Part shown: positions 24,339 to 31,936 of the stretch, in pieces
Position numbering within the stretch: the first letter of the stretch is position 1
Layout: every line of letters begins with the position of its first letter
NCBI GenBank assembly: GCA_963734065.1
Contig: CAVTFN010000003.1
Location: forward strand, 1,628,255-1,692,254
DNA: 64,000 bases
Origin: DATBLE01 sp963734065
Lineage (GTDB): Bacteria > Actinomycetota > Thermoleophilia > Gaiellales > Gaiellaceae
Reading direction: 5' to 3'
The notes under the pieces: generated by a model
The model's database searches: none
What the model saw: the letters and a program-made list of their open reading frames with translations, nothing else
What the model was told of the DNA's origin: nothing
Position numbers and translations under genes: made by a program

Positions 24339-27101
24339 TCAACTCAGGCCGGCCAGGGCCTCCGCGATCGCCTCGTCGCGCGGCGCGGCGCGGCCCTCGG
24401 CCTCGAGCTCGTCGACGCGCTGCTCGCCGAGGCCGGCGGCGAGCGTGACCCGCAGCGCCAGGTAGTCGTCCTCCGTCTCGCCCACCAGCCGGATGCCGAT
24501 CTCGTCGAAGATCGCGAGCGACGCGCCCGAGAGCTGCGCCGCTCGCTCGAGGTCGCCTGCGGCGGCAGCGAGCTCGGCGCAGCCCTGAAGGCAGTTGGCG
24601 ATCACCTCCAGGTAGCCGAGCGCCAGCGCGAGCTCGATCGACTCGGCCAGCAGCGACGCGGCCACCTTCGTCCGGCCGCGCTTGATCTCGGTGCGGCCGA
24701 GGTTGTGCAGGCTGATCGAGAGACCGTCGCGGTCATCCAGCTCGCGCTGGAGCCTGATCCCCTCCTCCTGGTACCGGACGGCCGTATCGAGGTCGCCGCG
24801 CATGCCGGCGATCGCGCCAAGGTTGCTGAGCGCGATCGCCGTTCTCACCGGCTGCCCCTGTGCCTCGAAATGCCTGACCGATTCCTCGTACAGCGCCACC
24901 GCCCGCTCGAGGTCGCGCTCGACGACCGCAACCGAGGCCAGCTCGGCGAGGCACCGCCCGGCCTCGCCCTCGTCGCCGAGTTCGACGTAGAGCTCGTGCG
25001 CCCGTGTCCAGATGCGTTTCGCCTGCTCGACATCGCCCTGCCGGTACGGGAAGAGCCCGCCGTGCACGAGCGCCAGCGCCTGCAGCTTCGGCTCGGCGGA
25101 GGCCGAGCGTTCGATCGCGCCCTCGAACACGCGCCGGGCCTCCGTGAGCTCACCGCGCAGGAGCCAGTATTGACGGAGGGCGACCGCCATCCGTACCTCG
25201 CCCTCGATCTCGCCGGCGGCGGCCGCCCAGGCGATCGCCCCGCGCAGGTTGTCGTGTTCGGCATCGAGCTCGGCGAGTGTCTCGTCGTACACCGTCCCCG
25301 CCGTCAGGGCCTTGCCGGCAGTCTCGGCAACGCTCAGGTAGTAGGCGGCATGCCGCCGCTGGGCATCCTCCTCCGTTCCCGATTCCCGGAGCCGTGCCGC
25401 CGCGTACTCGCGGATCGTCTCGAGCATCGCGAACCGCGGACCGGGGGTCCCGTCGACCCGCCGGAGGAGGCTCTCGTCGACCAGCGACCCGATTCGATCG
25501 AGGATGTCCCTGCCCGCGGCCACCGCCCCGGCGGCCTCGATCGTGCAGCCGCCGCGGAACACGGCCAGGCGTGCGAACAGGTCTTGCTCGGCCGGCCCGA
25601 GCAGCTCGTAGCTCCAGTCGAGGGTCGCCTGCAGCGTCCGCTGCCGGGCGGGCAGGTCGCGGGCGCCGGCGGTCAGCAGCTCGAGCGAGCGTTCGAGCCG
25701 CCCGACCATCGCCTCGGGGGGGAGCAGCTTGCTCCGGGCGGCGGCCAGCTCGAGCGCCAGCGGAAGGCCGTCCAGGCGCGTGCAGATCTCGGCCACGCTG
25801 CCGGCGTGGGCCTCGGTCAGCTCGAATCTCGGGTCGACCGCGCGGGCGCGCGCGGCAAAGAGCTCGACGGCCTCGTGCAGCGGTAGCGGCGGCACCGGGT
25901 ACTCGTGCTCGCCCGACAGGCGGAGCGGCGCCCGGCTGGTCGCGAGCACCGCCAGCCCAGGCGTCGCCCCCAGGAGCTCGGCCACGAACGGTGCTCCGTC
26001 GAGCAGTTGCTCGAAGTTGTCGAGGACCAGCAGGAGCGGGCGCTCTCCCAGCCACTCGGCGATCGCCTCCGCGGCAGGGCGCTCACCGTCCTGGAGGCCG
26101 AGCGCCTGCTCGACTGTCGCGGCGAGCAGCCCCGGATCGCGCAGCGGAGCCAGGTCGACGAAGCGCGCGGGCCACTCCGCGGAGAGCTCCTCGGCCACCG
26201 CCAGGGCCAACCGGGTCTTGCCGGTCCCGCCCGGGCCGGTGAGCGTGACCAGCCGCGCCTCGTCGCGAAGCAGGCCGGAAACGGCGGCGATCTCGAGCTG
26301 CCTGCCGACGAGTGAGGTCGGTGCGCCGGGCAGGCGTGTCTCCAGCTCCTCCGGCCGCTCGGGTGCGGCCAGCTCGGGGTCCTGGCGGAGGACGGCACGC
26401 TCGAGCTCCCGCAGCTCGACCGACGGTTCGATCCCGAGCTCATCGAGGGCGGCTCGCGTGGCCCGGTAGGCCGCCAACGCCTCCTGCTGCCGGCCGGCGC
26501 GGTAGAGGGCCAGCACCTGCTGACGGCGGAAGCTCTCCCGGAACGGATGCTCCGCGACGAGCGCCTCCAGCTCGCTCAGTACGGCGTCGTGCCGACCGAG
26601 CGCGAGCTCGGCCTCGCCGAGAAGCTCGAGTGCGTGCAGCCGCCGCTCCTCCAGCCGTTCGCGCTCGGCCTGGGCGAGCGGCTCGGCGGCGAGGTCGGCG
26701 AGCGCCGGGCCGTGCCAGAGCCCGAGCGCCTCGCGGAGCAGGCCCGCTGCCGAGTCGGCGTGACCGGCTCCGAGCTCCCGCCCGCCGCGGCCGACCAGCG
26801 TTTCGAAGCGCTCCAGGTCGAGCTCGCCGGGCTCGAGGACCACCCGGTAGCTGGCTCCGCGCGTCTCGATTCGGCCGGCGCCGAGCGCCTTGCGGAGCCC
26901 GGAGACATAGACCTGGATCGACTGGACCGCCGAGGACGGCGGCTCCGCGCCCCAGAGCGCGTCGACCAGCGTCTCGCGCGACACCGCTTCGCCCGCGCGC
27001 AGCAGCAATCCCGCCAGGAGGGCGCGCTGCTTCGGGCGTCCGATGTCGATCGCGCCGCCGTCCGCTCGGACCTCGACCGGCCCAAGGATCCGGAATTCCA
27101 T
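24339..27101 (-). CDS. AfsR/SARP-family regulator with ATPase and TPR domains
   Basis: This 920-residue transcription regulator has an OmpR-like winged helix at residues 1-92 (MEFRILGPVEVRADG then GRPKQRALLAGLLLRAGE), a BTAD domain at 97-242 (FETLVGRGGREL through LRELERAVLR), and a STAND/NB-ARC ATPase with Walker A GPGGTGKT at 289-296 and Walker B LLLVLDNFEQ near 365. A C-terminal TPR array is seen as repeats of EGEAGRCLAELASVAV-like helices. SARP/AfsR proteins activate secondary-metabolite or stress genes. The ATG at 27101 has AGGGGAGAG upstream. It is divergent from a cupin gene 124 nt away, a likely target. The sulfatase gene follows downstream. Confidence 0.92.
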   Translation of the reverse strand: MEFRILGPVEVRADGGAIDIGRPKQRALLAGLLLRAGEAVSRETLVDALWGAEPPSSAVQSIQVYVSGLRKALGAGRIETRGASYRVVLEPGELDLERFETLVGRGGRELGAGHADSAAGLLREALGLWHGPALADLAAEPLAQAERERLEERRLHALELLGEAELALGRHDAVLSELEALVAEHPFRESFRRQQVLALYRAGRQQEALAAYRATRAALDELGIEPSVELRELERAVLRQDPELAAPERPEELETRLPGAPTSLVGRQLEIAAVSGLLRDEARLVTLTGPGGTGKTRLALAVAEELSAEWPARFVDLAPLRDPGLLAATVEQALGLQDGERPAAEAIAEWLGERPLLLVLDNFEQLLDGAPFVAELLGATPGLAVLATSRAPLRLSGEHEYPVPPLPLHEAVELFAARARAVDPRFELTEAHAGSVAEICTRLDGLPLALELAAARSKLLPPEAMVGRLERSLELLTAGARDLPARQRTLQATLDWSYELLGPAEQDLFARLAVFRGGCTIEAAGAVAAGRDILDRIGSLVDESLLRRVDGTPGPRFAMLETIREYAAARLRESGTEEDAQRRHAAYYLSVAETAGKALTAGTVYDETLAELDAEHDNLRGAIAWAAAAGEIEGEVRMAVALRQYWLLRGELTEARRVFEGAIERSASAEPKLQALALVHGGLFPYRQGDVEQAKRIWTRAHELYVELGDEGEAGRCLAELASVAVVERDLERAVALYEESVRHFEAQGQPVRTAIALSNLGAIAGMRGDLDTAVRYQEEGIRLQRELDDRDGLSISLHNLGRTEIKRGRTKVAASLLAESIELALALGYLEVIANCLQGCAELAAAAGDLERAAQLSGASLAIFDEIGIRLVGETEDDYLALRVTLAAGLGEQRVDELEAEGRAAPRDEAIAEALAGLS

Positions 27102-27225
27102 GCTTTCTCTCTCCCCTGACGTACGGCCCGCCAAGCCAACGCCAAGTGGATGTTAAGCGCTCCGCTCGATGGTGCCCGGGACAGCGCCGCCGAGCCCCGG
27201 CGGCCAGGCGCAAAGGAGAGAGACC

Positions 27226-27798
27226 ATGATCCGCACCGGCACCGTCATCGAGAACCCCGTCACCGGCGAGCGCATCGTCTTCCGCAAGACCTCGCGCGAC
27301 ACCGGCGGCCAGGCGGTCGTGATCGAGACCTTCGTGCAGCCGGACGGCTTCGTCGCCGCCGCGCACGTCCACCCGAGCCAGGAGGAGCGCTTCGAGGTGC
27401 TGAAGGGCTCTGTCGGCTTCAGGATCGGCCGCGAGAAGCTCGTCGCCGGCCCCGGCCAGCGCATGACCGTCCCGGCCGGCACCCCGCACAAGTTCTGGAA
27501 CGCCGGCGACACCGAGGCCCACTTCGTCTGCGAGGTCCGCCCCGCCCTCCAGTTCGAGTCGCTGCTCGAGACGATGTTCGCCCTCGCCGCCGACGGCAAG
27601 ACGAACAAGAAGGGCATGCCGAACCCGCTGCGGCTTGCGGTGATCGCCAACGCCCACTTCGACACCGTGCGGCTGCCCTTCCCGCCGGCGATCCTCCAGC
27701 GGATCGGGCTGACGCTCGGCTCGCCCGCCGGCCGGCTGCTCGGTTACACGCCCACCTACCAGCCCGGCGCGGGCGTGCCCGCGGCGCTCGGGGTCTGA
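27226..27798 (+). CDS. Cupin-domain protein divergent from AfsR
   Basis: This 190-residue protein has an N-terminal cupin barrel. Motif 1 is AAHVHPSQEERFEVLKGSVGF (His-x-His, Glu near residues 45-60) and motif 2 is GPGQRMTVPAGTPHKFWNAGD with the fourth ligand His near 88. The metal site therefore looks complete, in contrast to the cupin at 8215. A helical C-terminal tail with PFPPAILQRIGLTLGSPAGR follows. Such proteins occur as small dioxygenases or sensors. A strong AAGGAGAG precedes the ATG. It shares the intergenic region with the AfsR-type regulator and is followed after 2 nt by a small membrane peptide gene. Confidence 0.82.
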   Translation: MIRTGTVIENPVTGERIVFRKTSRDTGGQAVVIETFVQPDGFVAAAHVHPSQEERFEVLKGSVGFRIGREKLVAGPGQRMTVPAGTPHKFWNAGDTEAHFVCEVRPALQFESLLETMFALAADGKTNKKGMPNPLRLAVIANAHFDTVRLPFPPAILQRIGLTLGSPAGRLLGYTPTYQPGAGVPAALGV

Positions 27799-27800
27799 GC

Positions 27801-27893
27801 GTGAAGCAGAAGCTCTTCATCGCCGCGCTATTCATCGCGCTGCTCCTGCTCGCCGGCCTGGGCATGGTTCTGCGCAGATTCGACGGGGCCTGA
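27801..27893 (+). CDS. 30-residue single-pass membrane peptide
   Basis: A frame too short for routine prediction, starting at GTG 27801 just 2 nt after the cupin stop, so probably coupled. The product has a Lys-rich start (MKQKLF), a hydrophobic helix of about 18 residues (IAALFIALLLLAGLGMVL) and a basic tail (RRFDGA). This is a classic small membrane protein layout with N-in topology. A bidirectional terminator follows at once, so the gene is the end of the transcript. The function is unknown. Confidence 0.6.
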   Translation: MKQKLFIAALFIALLLLAGLGMVLRRFDGA

Positions 27894-27898
27894 ATCGG

Positions 27899-27930
27899 TA
27901 AAAAAGGGGCGCTCCTCCGGGGGCGCCCTC
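27899..27930. terminator. Bidirectional intrinsic terminator
   Basis: GGGCGC pairs with GCGCCC across a short GC-rich loop. TCTTACTT follows on the plus strand and CTTTTTTA on the minus strand. It ends both the cupin/membrane-peptide transcript and the convergent aryl-CoA ligase transcript. Confidence 0.75.
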
Positions 27931-29157
27931 TTACTTCGGGCGGCGGTCGACGACCCGCACCGCCTTGCCCTCGCTCCGCGGGACCGACCCGGGTTCGAGC
28001 AGCTCGACCGTGATGCGGATGCCGGTGTGCTCCTGGAGGACGGTCTCGACCGTCGTCCGCAGCACCTCGGTGTCGACCTCCGGCGAGAGGGGCTCGCAGT
28101 GCACGGTCACCTCGTCCATCGCACCGAGCCGGTCGACGACCAGCTGGTAGTGGGGCGCCACCTCGGGAACCGAGAGCAGCAGGTGCTCGACGTTCGAGGG
28201 GTAGAGGTTCACGCCGCGGACGGTGAGCATGTCGTCGCGCCGGCCGCGGAGGCCGCGGATCCGCGCGGTCGTGCGGCCGCAGACGCACGGCTCGGAGGTG
28301 AGGGAGCCGATGTCGCCGGTGCGGTAGCGCAGCATCGGCATCGCTTCCTTCACGAGCGTGGTGAACACGAGCTCCCCCTCGTCGCCCTCGCCGAGCGGCT
28401 CGCCGGAGTCCGGGTCGACCACCTCGACCAGGAAGTGGTCCTCGTGGACGTGCAGGCCGTCCCGGGCCTCCAGGCACTCGCTCGCGACGCCCGGGCCGCA
28501 CATCTCCGAGAGGCCGTAGAAGTTGACCGCGCGCAGGGCGGGAAGCGCGCGCTCGAGCTGCTCGCGCAGGCCCTCCGTCCATGCCTCGCCCCCGAACAGC
28601 CCGAGCTCGAGCTTCAGCTCGGCCGGGTCGATGCCGGCGTCCTGCACCGCCTGCGCGATCACGAGCGCGTACGAGGGCGTCGCGCAGAGCACCTGCCCGC
28701 CGAGGTCGTGCAGCAGCAGCGCCTGCCGCGCGGTGAACCCGCCCGACACCGGCAGCACCGGGCAGCCGATCCGCTCCGCGCCCTGGTGGAAGCCATGTCC
28801 GCCGGTGAACAGGCCGTAGGTGTTCGCGTTGTGGATCAGCATCCCGGGCCGGACGCCGGCCATCGTCAGGCAACGCGCCATCAGCTCGGTCCATGCGTCC
28901 AGGTCGGCGGCCGTGTAGCCGACCACGGTCGGCTTTCCGTGCGTGCCGCTGGATGCGTGCAGGCGCGCCAGCGAGCCGACCGGGACGCGCAGCAGACCGA
29001 ACGGATACGCCTCGCGCAGCGCCGACTTCGCCGTGAACGGCAGCGACGCGACCTCGTCCGGCGACGTCACGTCGACCTCGAACGTCGCGCGCAGCCGCTC
29101 GAGCTGCAATGCCCGCAGCTCCTCGCGGGGCAGCTGCTCGACCGGATCGCGGATCAC
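27931..29157 (-). CDS. paaK: Phenylacetate-CoA ligase family (aryl-acetate activating)
   Basis: This adenylate-forming ligase makes an aryl-acetyl-CoA thioester. The 408-residue protein carries the P-loop ASSGTHGKPTVVGYT near residues 68-82, the A5-type region NFYGLSEMCGPG near 217, YRTGDIG near 288 and a C-terminal lid with SEGKAVRVVDRRP that holds the catalytic Lys. The order and ending (RITVELLEPGSVPRSEGK) are those of PaaK rather than benzoate ligases. It is about 25 residues shorter at the N-terminus than typical PaaK. It follows the DpgC-like gene by 4 nt, so ligase and oxygenase form an operon. The aromatic substrate is not defined. Confidence 0.88.
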   Translation of the reverse strand: MIRDPVEQLPREELRALQLERLRATFEVDVTSPDEVASLPFTAKSALREAYPFGLLRVPVGSLARLHASSGTHGKPTVVGYTAADLDAWTELMARCLTMAGVRPGMLIHNANTYGLFTGGHGFHQGAERIGCPVLPVSGGFTARQALLLHDLGGQVLCATPSYALVIAQAVQDAGIDPAELKLELGLFGGEAWTEGLREQLERALPALRAVNFYGLSEMCGPGVASECLEARDGLHVHEDHFLVEVVDPDSGEPLGEGDEGELVFTTLVKEAMPMLRYRTGDIGSLTSEPCVCGRTTARIRGLRGRRDDMLTVRGVNLYPSNVEHLLLSVPEVAPHYQLVVDRLGAMDEVTVHCEPLSPEVDTEVLRTTVETVLQEHTGIRITVELLEPGSVPRSEGKAVRVVDRRPK

Positions 29158-29161
29158 GGGC

Positions 29162-30532
29162 TCACCCGCCGCGCTGATGAGCGTTCCAGTGCTGCTCGAG
29201 GTTGCGGACGAGCGCCGGGCTGAAGTGGCAGTACGCCTGCTCGCGGCAGAAGACCGACATGTACCGGCGGAACAGGTCGAGCGGCTCCGCGCCGACGCGC
29301 AGCGCCCGCCGGTTGCCGGCCGCGTTGACGAGCCCGGAGTCGGTCAGCGCCGCGACCCGGGCGGCGATCGCGGCGTCCATCTCGCCGGGCTCCACCACCT
29401 CGTCGACCAGCAGGTCGCCGTGCGGCGTCCCCGCCTCGAACTCGAGCCCCGAGAGGATCGCCTGGCGCGCGAGGCGGTCGCCGACCGAGCGCGGCAGCCG
29501 CAGGTTGGAGGCGCCGGGGAGGATCCCCTCCTTGCGGGCGGGCAGGAACAGCCGCGAGCCGCGAGCCGCGATCACGTGGTCGACCGTGTGCAGGAGCTGG
29601 CATGCGCCGCCGATCGCGAAGGTCTCGACGGCGGCGATCCAGAGCTTCTCGGTCGTCTCCTCCGGCCCGTCCGGCCGGTGCTCCTCGGCGCTCAGCCCGC
29701 GGAACAGCTTGTTCACATAGCCGAGGTCGCGGGTGACGAAGAACATGAAGTCGACCCGCCCCTGATAGAGGTGGGTCAGGTTCACGCCCGCGCCGAAGAC
29801 CCGCCGCCCGGCGTAGCGCGGATGCGAGACGACCGCCCCGCGGATCACGCCGAGGTCGATGTCGGGATCGAGCAGGGCCAGGTCGACGGCCACCTCGGTG
29901 GTGGGGAGCGTCAGCGAGTCCTCCGCGTTCAGGTAGCGGTCGTTGCGGATCTCGAGGTACGCGACGCGGTCGCGCCGTTCGAGGTACGTGCCGCCGAGGT
30001 CGGCGACTCCGCTCGCGCGGAAGTCGTCGAGCCGCTCGAGCGCCTCCGCGGTCGGCAGCAGCATCGCCCAGCAGAGGTGCGAGCCGCACCGCTCCGAGGC
30101 GAGGACGTACGCGAAGAAAAGACCCTGGGCGATCTCGAGACCCTCCTTCTCGGGCAGGGCCCGCTCGCGCTCGGCTGCGACCTGCTCCCGCGACGGGACG
30201 AGCCCCGGGAAGCGCTCGGCGGCTGCGTAGACCAGATCCTCGTCGCGAATCGCCAGCCGGAGATCGTCCGTCAGCGCGACGTAGACGTCCTCGGGGTGGT
30301 CGCGCAGGAAACGGATGCGCTCGGCGTCGAGCGCCGCCTTCAGCCGCGTCGCCGCCTCCGCCTCGACGTCCGTCCGGCCGGAACGTGCGGGCAGGCGCGC
30401 GAGCAGTCGCTCGCCCCCGGTCAGGTACCCGGACGACGCCCGCGCAGCGGCGGCGAAGTCGGGATCGCGGGCAGGGCGCGACTCCTCCCAGGCGGCGATC
30501 TCCGTCGGTGAAAGGCCGGCCGCCTCGAGCAT
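29162..30532 (-). CDS. DpgC-like thioester-cleaving dioxygenase (crotonase fold)
   Basis: This 456-residue crotonase-superfamily protein resembles DpgC, the cofactor-free (3,5-dihydroxyphenyl)acetyl-CoA 1,2-dioxygenase of glycopeptide biosynthesis. DpgC uses O2 to make an aryl-glyoxylate and release CoA. Matching blocks are YLEIRNDRYLNAED, the oxyanion segment FGAGVNLTHLYQG, DLGYVNKLFRGL, WIAAVETFAIGGACQLL, LPARKEGILPGASNLRL and LLVDEVVEPGEMDAAI. The N-terminal helical domain of about 200 residues, absent from ordinary enoyl-CoA hydratases, is also present. No dpgA, dpgB or dpgD gene is nearby, so the thioester must come from the adjacent PaaK-type ligase. Benzoyl-CoA-dihydrodiol lyase was considered but fits worse. 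Confidence 0.78.
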   Translation of the reverse strand: MLEAAGLSPTEIAAWEESRPARDPDFAAAARASSGYLTGGERLLARLPARSGRTDVEAEAATRLKAALDAERIRFLRDHPEDVYVALTDDLRLAIRDEDLVYAAAERFPGLVPSREQVAAERERALPEKEGLEIAQGLFFAYVLASERCGSHLCWAMLLPTAEALERLDDFRASGVADLGGTYLERRDRVAYLEIRNDRYLNAEDSLTLPTTEVAVDLALLDPDIDLGVIRGAVVSHPRYAGRRVFGAGVNLTHLYQGRVDFMFFVTRDLGYVNKLFRGLSAEEHRPDGPEETTEKLWIAAVETFAIGGACQLLHTVDHVIAARGSRLFLPARKEGILPGASNLRLPRSVGDRLARQAILSGLEFEAGTPHGDLLVDEVVEPGEMDAAIAARVAALTDSGLVNAAGNRRALRVGAEPLDLFRRYMSVFCREQAYCHFSPALVRNLEQHWNAHQRGG

Positions 30533-30540
30533 CGGGGCAC

Positions 30541-30546
30541 AGCCTA
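30541..30546 (-). promoter_or_regulatory. Leaderless -10 element of the dpgC-like/paaK operon (TAGGCT)
   Basis: TAGGCT is followed by 8 nt and the ATG at 30532. It lies 5 nt from the oppositely facing -10 element of the frnE-like gene. Confidence 0.5.
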
Positions 30547-30551
30547 TGAGC

Positions 30552-30557
30552 TAGCGT
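30552..30557 (+). promoter_or_regulatory. Leaderless -10 element of the selenoprotein frnE-like gene (TAGCGT)
   Basis: TAGCGT is followed by 7 nt and the GTG at 30565. The same hexamer and spacing precede intact genes in this window, which argues that the UGA-containing gene is transcribed. Confidence 0.55.
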
Positions 30558-30564
30558 GACTCCC

Positions 30565-31137
30565 GTGGCCGAGCACGAGATCGCCGTCTGGTCGGACTAC
30601 CTCTGACCGTTCTGCCGCATCGGCCAGGGGCTGGCCGACTGGATGCAGACTCGCTTCGAGGGGAAGGTCGAGTGGCTGCCGTTCGACCTCCATCCCGAGT
30701 ACCCGCCCGAGGGTGTGCCGCGCAACCCCGAGCGGGCGGCGCGCGGGGCCGAGCTGTTCGCGCGGTACGGCCTGACGTACAACCCGCCTCCGGTCTCGCC
30801 GCGGTCGCTCGACGCACAGCGGCTCGCCGAGCACGCGCGCTCGCAAGGGCTCTACCTACCGTTCTTCGAACGGACGATGGACGCCTACTGGGCGGAGGCG
30901 CAGGACATCGGCGACCACGCCGTCCTGCGCGCGCTCGCCGGGGAGACCGGCGTCGAGGGCGCCGACGAGGTCCTCGGCTCCGACCGCTACGCCGACGAGG
31001 TCGCCCGCTCCACCGCCGCGGCGCATTCGATGGGGATCAACGGCATCCCGGCCTTCCTGCTCGACCGCAGGCTGCTCGTGCTCGGAGCGCACTCGCGCGA
31101 GACGTTCGAGCAGGCGTTCGAGCAGCTGGGCGGGTAA
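30565..31137 (+). CDS. FrnE/DsbA-family oxidoreductase with UGA at the CxxC site: probable selenoprotein
   Basis: This 190-residue thioredoxin-fold protein of the FrnE/DsbA family acts as a thiol-disulfide oxidoreductase or isomerase. Reading from GTG 30565, the frame runs AEHEIAVWSDYL, then TGA (30604-30606), then PFCRIG. The TGA takes exactly the place of the first Cys of the family's D-x-x-C-P-W-C motif, giving U14-P-F-C17. The frame continues open for 177 codons with normal FrnE features: PFDLHPEYPPEG, a helical insertion, and GINGIPAFLLDRRLLVLGAH with the cis-Pro. A 17-nt hairpin begins 14 nt after the TGA. A nonsense mutation or sequencing error is the alternative. Standard calling would start falsely at ATG 30643. 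A peroxiredoxin gene follows. Confidence 0.78.
30604..30606 (+). other. Putative selenocysteine codon UGA (Sec14)
   Basis: An in-frame TGA at the first position of the active-site UPFC motif. The downstream Cys codon (TGC, residue 17) is kept, and the frame is otherwise free of stops. Confidence 0.75.
30621..30637 (+). promoter_or_regulatory. Candidate bacterial SECIS hairpin
   Basis: CGGCCAG, a GGG triloop and CTGGCCG form a perfect 7-bp stem, or six pairs around GGGGC. It starts 14 nt after the UGA and is 17 nt long, the distance and size expected for the SelB-binding apical hairpin. GCAT before and ATGC after (30617-30620 and 30643-30646) may extend it across a bulge. Confidence 0.65.
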
Positions 31138-31194
31138 CGTCGGAAGACAAATGCTGCGCCCGCGCGAGTCCCGCGCGAGGGTCGCTTTCGTTTA

Positions 31195-31200
31195 TATAGT
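31195..31200 (+). promoter_or_regulatory. -10 element of the peroxiredoxin gene (TATAGT)
   Basis: TATAGT lies in an unusually A/T-rich patch (TTTATATAGT), 31 nt before the start codon. Unlike most genes here, this one has a true leader and a strong AGGAGGGG ribosome site. Confidence 0.5.
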
Positions 31201-31231
31201 GACTGAGCGAAACCGGTAGCAAGGAGGGGAC

Positions 31232-31888
31232 ATGGCTCTACAGATCGGCGACACCGCGCCCGACTTCCACGCCCAGACCACCGAGGGCGAGATCGACTTC
31301 CACGACTGGATCGGCGACTCCTGGGCGGTGCTGTTCTCGCACCCGAAGGACTTCACCCCGGTGTGCACGACCGAGCTCGGCTACATGGCCAAGGTCAAGC
31401 CGGAGTTCGACAAGCGCAACGTGAAGATCGTCGGGCTCTCGGTCGATCCGACCGGAAAGCACGAGGAGTGGGCCAAGGACATCGAGGAGACGCAGGGCAC
31501 GGCGCCCAACTACCCGATCATCGGCGACTCGGACTTCCAGGTCTCGAAGCTGTACGGGATGCTGGCGAACGACGTCTCCGGCGATGCCGCCGACCGGACT
31601 CCGGCCGACAACCAGACCGTCCGGAACGTCTTCGTGATCGGCCCGGACAAGAAGGTCAAGCTGATCCTCGTCTACCCGATGACGACGGGCCGCAACTTCG
31701 ACGAGGTCATCCGCGTGATCGACTCGCTGCAGCTGACCGCAACGCACAAGGTCTCGACGCCGGTCAACTGGCAGCAGGGCGACGACGTGATCATCGCCGG
31801 CTCCGTCTCGAACGACGAGGCGAAGGAGATCTTCGGCGACTGGCGGGAGCCGAAGCCCTACATCCGGATCGTCCCCCAGCCGCAGTAG
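31232..31888 (+). CDS. 1-Cys peroxiredoxin (Prx6/AhpC-TSA family)
   Basis: This 218-residue peroxidase reduces hydrogen peroxide and organic peroxides. The peroxidatic Cys 45 lies in FTPVCTTELG, with the catalytic Thr and a later Arg (in NQTVRNVFVIG near 130). The long C-terminal domain (TATHKVSTPVNWQQGDDVII) and lack of a conserved resolving Cys place it in the Prx6 or 1-Cys group. Such enzymes need an external thiol partner to be reduced. The upstream FrnE-like selenoprotein, 94 nt away and on the same strand, is a plausible partner. The start is secure, with AGGAGGGG 3-10 nt before the ATG. Confidence 0.95.
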   Translation: MALQIGDTAPDFHAQTTEGEIDFHDWIGDSWAVLFSHPKDFTPVCTTELGYMAKVKPEFDKRNVKIVGLSVDPTGKHEEWAKDIEETQGTAPNYPIIGDSDFQVSKLYGMLANDVSGDAADRTPADNQTVRNVFVIGPDKKVKLILVYPMTTGRNFDEVIRVIDSLQLTATHKVSTPVNWQQGDDVIIAGSVSNDEAKEIFGDWREPKPYIRIVPQPQ

Positions 31889-31936
31889 CGGCCGGCCACA
31901 GCACTCCGGGGACGGGCATCGAGCCCGTCCCCGCGG

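Noticed and set aside
29162..30532. Benzoyl-CoA-dihydrodiol lyase (BoxC)
   Set aside because: The N-terminal helical domain, oxyanion segment and closing blocks match DpgC much better, and no boxA or boxB gene is nearby.
30601..30643. Reading the TGA at 30604 as a plain stop and the frnE-like gene as a pseudogene starting at ATG 30643
   Set aside because: The stop replaces exactly the catalytic Cys codon, there is no other lesion, a SECIS-like hairpin follows at the right distance, and the promoter matches intact genes. I keep mutation as the alternative.
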